A stretch of 64,000 nt of DNA, from assembly GCA_943737045.1 (NCBI GenBank), contig CALSFV010000320.1, forward strand, positions 1-64,000, in the 5' to 3' direction. Below, piece after piece: positions 57,401-64,000 of this stretch. Numbering within the stretch: the first letter of the stretch is position 1; every line of letters begins with the position of its first letter. The notes below the pieces were generated by a model, which worked only from the letters and a program-made list of their open reading frames with translations, was not told the DNA's origin and ran no database searches. This DNA is from Parapristionchus giblindavisi (Eukaryota > Nematoda > Chromadorea > Rhabditida > Diplogasteridae). The position numbers and the translations under genes are program-made.

Positions 57401-57718
57401 TCAAATGTATTGTTGTTCACATATGTAAATTCAAACCTTTAGGGCGACCACCTCACGTTTCTGCTTCTCAATTCTAACGTCAAATGTAAAATAGCCAGTA
57501 TTCACGAATCCAACCTGTAATTTGGATGATATTGGGGATTTCAAAAGTTCTGAAAACCCCAAGGATTAACGATATTGTGCGTGTAACAGTACCGATTTGG
57601 TCTTGATCTTTCTTGAATGTACAGCACTGATGGAACCGAATTGTTTCGGTTGAATTACGTGAAGCTCGATCACGGCAGAAACCGCCCGAGTATACGGACA
57701 CCTTAGACGGCCAAAGAT
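54435..57718 (-). CDS. Multi-exon gene, function unknown (5' end missing)
   Basis: Minus-strand exons 57718-57593, 57549-57437, 57194-57151, 56882-56815, 56547-56493, 56368-56321 and 54531-54435 join in phase; the six junctions all agree, which chance would rarely give. The first exon seen begins in phase 1 after ATTTCAG, so at least one 5' exon is missing. Early part is Cys-containing (YSGGFCRDRASRNSTETIRF, then HQCCTFKKDQDQI), then GYFTFDVRIEKQKREVVALK and CDQWCAPMLIEHIL. The C-terminal half is polar (DDSTTIDATHESSTAMSGS). No domain recognised; no membrane segment seen. The last intron holds tandem repeats and a mariner copy, and the second holds the GC-rich array. Confidence 0.63.
54597..54905. 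repeat. ~120 bp tandem repeat, ~2.6 copies
   Basis: Units start at about 54597, 54717 and 54837, each with AACTCG, an A/T run, AGCTACCGTAACCCAC and TACCGTACCCCTACAGTACC. It lies in the last intron of the 54435-57718 gene. Confidence 0.85.
55321..56240 (+). mobile_element. mariner element C, relative of B, decayed
   Basis: TA-flanked, ends GATTGATTCATAAG and CTTATGAATCAGCC. Parts match element B (GCTCAAACCACCCGATGTC, GGATCGACGGGATCGTCATT), but the middle is replaced by a GC-rich insertion at 55650-55840 and the catalytic region is mostly deleted. It hosts a MITE at 55390-55496. Confidence 0.88.
55390..55496. mobile_element. 107 bp MITE inserted in mariner C
   Basis: Starts AAGGGAGCGTTACCTCTCTC, ends GAGAGGTTGCGCTCCCTT, and is flanked by TA on both sides. 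Removing it restores the ACGTTATCAATTAC sequence of mariner B, so this is an exact record of an insertion with TA duplication. Confidence 0.93.
57205..57372. repeat. GC-rich palindromic array, second site
   Basis: Six spaced copies of the CAGGGTGCCCCGCGGGG unit, related to 53110-53440. It lies in an intron of the 54435-57718 gene. Short open frames through it are artefacts. Confidence 0.92.
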
Positions 57719-58619
57719 CTGAAATATTTATATGCAAATATGATGTACAAATCAATCGTGTGTATGTTTCCGTGAAAAGACCAATGATGAGACAAACAGG
57801 AAAGCATAAAAATAAGTTGAATTCAAAAAAGCATACAAAAATATCTTTGAGTACTTCAAGCATTGCATATATGTATACAACATCGTTCTTTACTACGAAC
57901 TATGGAAAGAAAGAAATCACCGTTATATCGTGTTTTTCGTTTGAACTAGCAGAGGAAACAATCAATATTGAAGAAAGAAGAAGAACTTTCATCCTCAGCA
58001 CGGAAGAAACAACAACGAAGTAGTAATACAATCAATGCAATTTCGCTTCATGTTTCATTTCACCTTTTTTTTGTCGTCTCTTCTTTTCTTTGTCACTTTC
58101 GCATTAGTCACTAGACACCTATAACATTTATTTGTAAAACTGAATGGAAGAATTTCTCATATTTATTTTAATACGATGCACGCGATGTGCATTGAGTAAA
58201 TTATAAGTTCTTTAACTGCGTTACTGTATCATAATATTGATTGATTACATGTTCTGTTACTAAAAGTTTAGCCCTTTATTTGCTTACTTTTATTCCAGTT
58301 CCATTTTGTTTATTACACATTTAAATGATTTATACATCAATTAACTTCTTTATCCTCAGAACAAACAATATTTACATATCAATTACAACATGGCAATGAA
58401 AATGAAACGAGAAATAAATATCGCCGAGCTATTCTACGGCTCTCGGTAAAACAGCTCAACTTACCGTAGTTGAGCCATTATTTTAGCCAAAAGTTTAGCT
58501 CAACTTTACGACTTAAATAACAGCCCCACTTTGAACCAAATTATTGGCTCAACCACCAAAATAATGGCTCAACTTTTCACTCACGACCAAATTATTGGCC
58601 CCCCTAAAAATGCGGAGCG
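57719..58619. other. Non-coding with GAGCC/TTATTTTGG short repeats
   Basis: Should include the missing 5' exon of the minus-strand gene. 58450-58600 repeats an ATTATTGGCTCAAC-like motif several times in both orientations. No gene assigned. Confidence 0.45.
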
Positions 58620-60092
58620 TAAGACTCGATCATATTGGACCACCCCCGGACACGTGCGCTAGCAATGGGAACTGGGGGTCCATACTTGGGTGTTAGGAGT
58701 GTCTCGGGGCCTTATTACACAAAACAGCAAAAATTTCCTGTTCGTGCCCTCAGGCTAATAAAAAAAATAATTTTAAAAAAACGTTAAAAAATCATAATTT
58801 TTCAAATTGTTGAGATGAAGTCTAAATATCATTTGCGATTCGTCTAGGGTGCACATAGCTTGCTAATTCACTATTATCATCGAATGCGCGTTGATTCCTA
58901 AACCACTTTTTTTAATCATGGTCCGAAAATCTCAACATTTCTTAAGTTTGAAATGTTTTCATTTATGCGGCCTATTGTGAAGTACTACTGATATGAATAA
59001 TATTCAGCCAATGTTCAATGGCTGATCTATCCTTTCAACCATTTTTTCGAACATTTTCGTTCTAAATGCGTGCGAAAAATCAGAATTGTGCTTGAATCAG
59101 TTCCCAACTTGCTTTCTGTAACATTCTGTCTCAGTACTTTGCAATGTACATAATCAATATGAAAATCGTTCAATTTCGAAAATTCTTTTTTTTTTCGCCA
59201 TGACCCCGGGGTCATGGAATTCGATTTTTCAAAAGTGAGCCGAATGCCGGGATTTCAGTTCTACTATGTTTACTCATCATGAAACTTCGCATTGTCATTG
59301 TCATTTGCTCATTGTCGCAGCATTTGAGTCGAAAAACTGCAATATTTTAGAAATTTTCCGTGAAAGTAGACATTCAAATTGATTTTTTTAAATTTTCGAA
59401 AATAAACGATTCTCATATTTATTATGTACATTGTAATGTACTAAGACAGAGTGTGACAGAAAGCAAGTTGGGAACTGATTCAAGCACAATTCTGATTTTT
59501 CGCAGGCATTTAGAACGAAAATGTTCGAAAAAATAGTTGAAAGGAGAGATCAGCCATTGAGCATTGGCAGAATATTATTCATATCATTAGTACTTCACAA
59601 TAGGCCGCATAAATGAAAACTTGAGAAATTTTTGAAATTTTCGGACCATGACCCCCGGGTCGTGAAAATCGAAATTTTCATGATGGTCTAACGGGAAGAA
59701 CCCGGTTTTAAGTGAAATCAATGCAGAATTGCGTAGGCTACAATACCTGGTCGGAAATCTTTGCAGCAATCTACAACAAGCGATAATTTGTCCGAAAAAA
59801 CAAAATTTTGAGTCAAAAAAGTGGTTTAGGAATCAACGCACATTCGATGCTAATAGTGAATTAGCAAGCTTTGTGCACCCTAGACGCATCGCACATGATA
59901 TTTATACTTCATCTCAACAATTTGAAAAATTATGATTGTTTAACATATAAAAAAAAATTTTTAATAGCCTGAGGGCACAAACAGGAAATTTCTGCTGTTT
60001 TCTGTAAAAAGGGCCGGTGACACTCCTAACACCCAAGTATGGACCCCCAGTTCCCATTGCTAGCGCACGTGTCCGGGGGGTGATCGAGTCTT
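58620..60092. mobile_element. Large foldback element, ~600 bp arms
   Basis: Left arm 58620-59215 is repeated inverted at 59380-60092, from TAAGACTCGATCA through GACACGTGCGCTAGCAATGG, GCGTTGATTCCTAAACCACT and AATAGGCCGCATAAATGAAA. The right arm has an extra ~120 bp (59665-59800). No transposase. A lone fragment of the same family is at 17858-17978. Confidence 0.9.
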
Positions 60093-60839
60093 AACGACCA
60101 TCTCTCTTAATTATTAAAAGGCGTTCTCGGTAAGATTGCAGGGAACGGCAAGCAAAGTGGCACAGTTGGTGAAAATCTGTGCTGTGTGCTCAAACTTCAC
60201 AGGTGGAGTGCCTAGGGGTGGGATACACTTCAGCCAAAAGGTTGGACTCCAAAAGTGATCTTTGATCTTTGATCTCGCGAAAAATAAATTTGAGATTTTC
60301 ATATCATGTTATATACCATTCGAAAGAGCGCAAAACGTTATATTAGAATATGAATTTTCAAAGGTTTTGGTCCAACCCAACGCAAGTAATGCGCGAAAAA
60401 CCTAATTTTTGGGACATTTTCAATCTTCAAAAAAATAAATCACCACTTTACGATAATCTCCGGGGAAATTCAATGTCGCTATCTTGTAGGAAATTTAATG
60501 TAGAATTTAATAAAAATATTCCGGGAAAAATCTATCTAGTCTAAACATCACTTTTAAAGCAAATTTATCGCCCGATCGAGCTTCGATCGAGCCATCAGGT
60601 TCGAATCCCACCCAAGGACAAAATCTTTTGCTGATTTTTCGCGGGCTTACCAAAGCTGCCCGAGGCTTCCCTATGGGCAAATTGGCATTTTAAAGTATTT
60701 TTTGTCCATATTAACCAGTTTTATTGACTTTATTACTTCTTGATTTCAATATATCACTGAATGTGTCAATGTGGTCAGAGATATGTGAATGAGAAGAGAA
60801 AATCGATGAGGTGCAGCGTAAAAGAATGAAGAAAGTCGT
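60093..60839. other. Non-coding, isolated tRNA-promoter-like motifs
   Basis: An A-box-like TGGCACAGTTGG near 60159 and a B-box-like GGTTCGAATCC at 60599 are over 400 bp apart and no cloverleaf can be drawn. No gene recognised. Confidence 0.4.
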
Positions 60840-61175
60840 ATGATGAGGTTATTAAGTAATAGTGACGACTCTAAAGAATACAATTTGAGCAATCGTAATG
60901 AATTTTTGAAAGGTGAAATGACAAGAGAAGGCGAAGAAGTTGATCTCGGTGAGGAAGAGCAGTTATCTGATAATGACAATGAGGAAAACACTTTCGAGCT
61001 ATTCAGCGATCGTGACTATTGTGCGTATAAAATGTACTTGCATAAGAAAATAACAAACGGTGCTAACGAACGGAAGTCACAATCGAGAGGAGGGCGAGAT
61101 GTAGCCTTCTACATCTCGCCCCGCCTTTCGATTGTCTCTCCGCTGCCTCTCTCTAACCCGGCTGACCTATCGTAA
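60840..61175 (+). pseudogene. Acidic open frame broken by an insertion
   Basis: From ATG at 60840 the frame reads LSNSDDSKEYNLSNRNEFLK, then GEEVDLGEEEQLSDNDNEE and FSDRDYCAYKMYLHK before entering the palindromic repeat at 61078. The segment 60894-60957 recurs at 61171-61234. It resembles the acidic N-terminus of some transposase or nuclear proteins, but no family can be named. Confidence 0.3.
61078..61170. repeat. Palindromic insertion, copy 1
   Basis: An almost perfect hairpin of ~58 bp (ACAATCGAGAGGAGGGCGAG to CGATTGT, centred on TAGCCTTCTA) followed by a CTCTCCGCTGCCTCTC tail. Identical by eye to the reverse complement of 63925-64000. Confidence 0.88.
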
Positions 61176-61539
61176 TGAATTTTTGAAAGGTGAAATGACA
61201 AGAGAAGGCGAAGAAGTTGATCTCGGTGAGGAAGATCTTTAATGGAAATGATAATATTTATGCGTTTTCGAGAAAACACGGTACAGAAAAGAACGGCTAA
61301 AATGTGTGAATGAGAACAGGTTGAAACGATCTAAACGGTTTTTGGTGAACAAAGAACTGTCGAAATAGAATTACTATGGGAAATAAGGAGATTACATCAA
61401 TTTTCACTCAGGGAAACTAAAGGTAATCAGGTTTTTAGGTCGTACAAGAAGCCGTGCTGTTTTAGGAAAGAAGCTATTATGCCTGTAATGAAAGCGTGAG
61501 CCTGGGATATTAAAATTGAGACCATTATGAGTAGTATTA

Positions 61540-62891
61540 GGGTGTTCCAAAAGTCTTTGCACTTTTTTCATACTTCATATTTTTTCAAATAACAAACGAA
61601 GCAACTACATTCAAATGGTGACATACTATCCACGTTAATAATATCTTTATTATGCTGGTATATAATGAACAATACATAGGACACAAACAAGAAAAATGGT
61701 TGGATACAACAATCCTATGAACAACAATCCTTCATCTCGTAGGCAACTGCATGGCACCGTTCTGGCAAAACTCATTAGGGAGCGAGGCAATCCAAAGGTC
61801 GATTTCCCGTTTCACATCTGTCAGACTACGGAAGGTTTTCCCTCTGCAGCAAGGCTCGAGAGATCGGAAAGCGTGGCATTCACAAGGGGGCAGGTCGGGG
61901 GAATACGGCGGATGGGGAAGCCAGCCAATATCTAAATTCTTAAGTTTGACCTGCGTCTTGTTAGTGTGATATGTCCTCGCGTTGTTCATTAAAAGTAATA
62001 CTTTTCCTCACACAAAGCGGCTGAGAAGGACTTGGGTCTCCATCTCCTCCATTTGTTCGCAGAAGGCATCGGTGTTAACAGTCAGCCCCTAAGGTAGCAG
62101 TTCGTAATAAACAACACCAAGAGGGCAGAAGAAGAATCAGGGTGACTCTTTCTTTCCATTCGAATTGCGTTTAGGTAAGGGATTTGCTTCCTTAAAAGCA
62201 TGCAGCCATTCCATCTTCATAAAGGGGTTGTCGTACAACACCCACTCTTCATCGTGGTAGACAATGTACTTCACTCAATCAGTGGATCGAGAGCAGCCGA
62301 GATTTGAAGTAGAGATGTCGACTCGGTTTTTGAGCTGTTTTGAGCATAGGACCGAGAGTGCATGGGGGACCAGTTAAGGTGCCCTGGGAAGAGGGGAAGA
62401 CCGAATGGGGATGCGATGGATAGTGGATCGTGGAGTACCATTTGTCTGCTCCAGGTAACACAAGCTCTGCTTCGGCTAACTTCTGTCAGTTCGAAGAAAC
62501 AGGCCTTCATTTTAGCTGGTAGGACGTCATGACCTTGGTTTTTCAACCAAAGAAAAAATGTTGTTATTGAAATGACGATACCAGGAGAAGACTGTTATAC
62601 GACATGCGCCCTTGGCTTCATTGACTGAGGTAGTTGGTGATACGTTTCTGTTGCAGTCCACTCCGTACGGTGCAATTCAAGAAGGAAATGTCGAAGTTAG
62701 AGTAATGGTGTCATAAATAAAAATTTATATCTAGTCGAGGAAAGAGAGTTGGAAAATGAGACTTATAACATTTACTGATCAATAGGCCTTCAATATAGGA
62801 AAAATACCACAAGGCATAACGATAGCTCTCGACTGAGAAAGAGGAGTCCAAAGTACAACCATAACAAAGTGCAAAGACTTTTGGAACACCC
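61540..62891 (-). mobile_element. mariner element D, dead transposase
   Basis: 1,352 bp, TA-flanked, ends GGGTGTTCCAAAAGTCTTTG and complement. Minus-strand remnants include LPHPPYSPDLPPCECHAFRS and EIDLWIASLPNEF. Against the mariner pattern the second Asp is Asn (NNAR) and the third Asp is Glu (PCECH), so it is inactive even apart from frame breaks. The ends look intact and could still be bound in trans. Confidence 0.9.
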
Positions 62892-63067
62892 TAATATAAA
62901 GACGAAAGAAATGTGGCTTTCGATTAGAGATTTTGTATTTTCCTCTGATAGCTGATTTGATATCGATCTTCTCTTCGTGTTTCAAGGGTATCTAAACTCT
63001 TTCGGAAAACTCTTTCGAGCTATTTATCAAAAAAATAGATATGTGAATGAGAAGAGAAAATCGATGG

Positions 63068-63717
63068 TCGAAAAATTCATGATGGTCCGAGACCAAATAG
63101 TTTATGCCACTACCTAACTACTACCGTAATTTAGCTGCCCTATAGTATTGTTGCGAAGTTAACTCCACATTCTCTGGTATTTTGCCACTTAAAGTCTACT
63201 TAAACTACGTCACAGACTTTAAGTAGACTTTAAGTAAACTTTAAGTGAAAGAACATTTGACGAAATGCATTACAGTATACCACACCACTTTAAGTAGACT
63301 TACGTCTCACTTTAAGTTTACTTAAAGTCTACTTAAAGTGGGAAAGTTTAAGTAGACTTTAAGTGGCAAAATACCAGAGTTCGTGGATCCATATTGGTGG
63401 ATCCTGAATACCGTACTCTGCTTACAGTAACCCTAGTAACAGTGATCATGAATGCAGTGGTGTATTATGAACTGACTTTATTTCCGGATTCATTTTAAAA
63501 TTCGGTTCTTTGTAAATTCATGCTCAGCTCGTCGAAGATACTTTATTTATATATTTTACTATTCAAAATCATGCACGCATGAATTTCGACAAAATACTAT
63601 AGGATAGTGGCTAGATTATGGTAGTTTGAGTTACGGTATTCAGAAAAGTAAAAGTTAGCTCACTGTTGATATACTGGTATATAGTATTTGGATTCGGACC
63701 ATCATGAATTTTTCTAC
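63068..63717. mobile_element. Short-TIR element hosting a palindromic MITE
   Basis: CGAAAAATTCATGATGGTCC at 63068 is mirrored by GGACCATCATGAATTTTTC at 63717. Inside is the 63166-63381 palindromic element. Confidence 0.6.
63166..63381. mobile_element. ~215 bp palindromic MITE
   Basis: Ends CTCTGGTATTTTGCCACTTA and complement, with inner ACTTTAAGTAGACTT units repeated on both strands. A diverged relative is in each arm of the large inverted repeat (2908-3130 and 17140-17350). Confidence 0.88.
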
Positions 63718-63916
63718 CTTGGCAAATTTTCAACCATGAACCCCGGGTTGACTGAAAAAAAATCAGTTAGCGATTCCCGATATTCGGCAGTAAAATACCG
63801 TGCATCCCTAACAATGATATTGAGCGTATAAAAATAACTTGTTTTATTTGTAGAAGAGACTTTCTTGTTTTGCATGGTTCAGAAACTATGCCGATCTCTT
63901 TTATATATGATATAGC

Positions 63917-64000
63917 GCGCGGCGAAGGTCAGCCGGGTTAGAGAGAGGCAGCGGAGAGACAATCGAAAGGCGGGGCGAGATGTAGAAGGCTACATCTCGC
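63917..64000. repeat. Palindromic insertion, copy 2, cut by window end
   Basis: GGTCAGCCGGGTTAGAGAGA through GAGATGTAGAAGGCTACATC, the inverted equivalent of 61094-61170. The other half of its hairpin is beyond the window. Confidence 0.9.

Noticed and set aside
60597..60612. tRNA gene suggested by GGTTCGAATCC
   Set aside because: No A box at proper distance and no cloverleaf can be drawn.

Overview
The window reads as nuclear DNA of a free-living or parasitic rhabditid-type (clade V) nematode. The evidence is short exons with TTTCAG-type acceptors, a cuticle collagen, an alpha-type nicotinic receptor subunit, a 7TM chemoreceptor of the Srh/Sri/Str type, a nematode-type insulin-like peptide, a lipocalin-like LPR-type protein and a REF-1-like double-bHLH protein. 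The species cannot be fixed from the sequence. About half of the window is repeats: minisatellites, foldback and TIR elements, four mariner copies and one apparently intact LINE.

Layout. 1-18.5 kb is an extraordinary inverted-repeat block. Two ~3 kb arms (2479-5447 and 14802-17794) face each other across ~9.35 kb. Each arm carries an intact nine-exon gene for the same SAM-domain protein, on opposite strands. A purine/pyrimidine minisatellite lies outside each arm, again in inverted orientation. The spacer holds a six-exon bHLH gene (9143-10723) that resembles the Notch-responsive REF-1 family, plus several small TIR elements. 18.5-25 kb: a seven-exon gene of unknown function (19745-24924), whose second intron holds two mariner elements only 45 bp apart. 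26.2-28.4 kb: a nine-exon secreted lipocalin-like gene on the minus strand. 28.4-31.7 kb is intergenic and pyrimidine-rich. 31.7-39.2 kb: a nicotinic receptor alpha-type subunit with a full-length LINE inserted antisense in one intron. 40.3-41.6 kb: a cuticle collagen. 42.1-43.4 kb: a secreted Cys-rich protein that looks like beta/gamma-crystallin. 43.8-46.6 kb: a weak minus-strand gene tail, then an insulin-like peptide gene. 50.3-51.7 kb: a complete chemoreceptor gene. 52.6-57.7 kb: two minus-strand genes of unknown function, with matching GC-rich palindromic arrays in or next to introns. 58.6-64 kb: foldback elements, a dead mariner, and palindromic repeats that run off the end.

The genes do not form a pathway or operon. 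Several are extracellular or signalling proteins (insulin, lipocalin, receptor, chemoreceptor, collagen) and they sit singly on both strands. The main structural story is the inverted duplication with a coding gene in each arm. Gene models were assembled by hand from splice sites and codon phase: where all exons join in phase the call is strong, and places where the 5' end or a junction is unsettled are stated.
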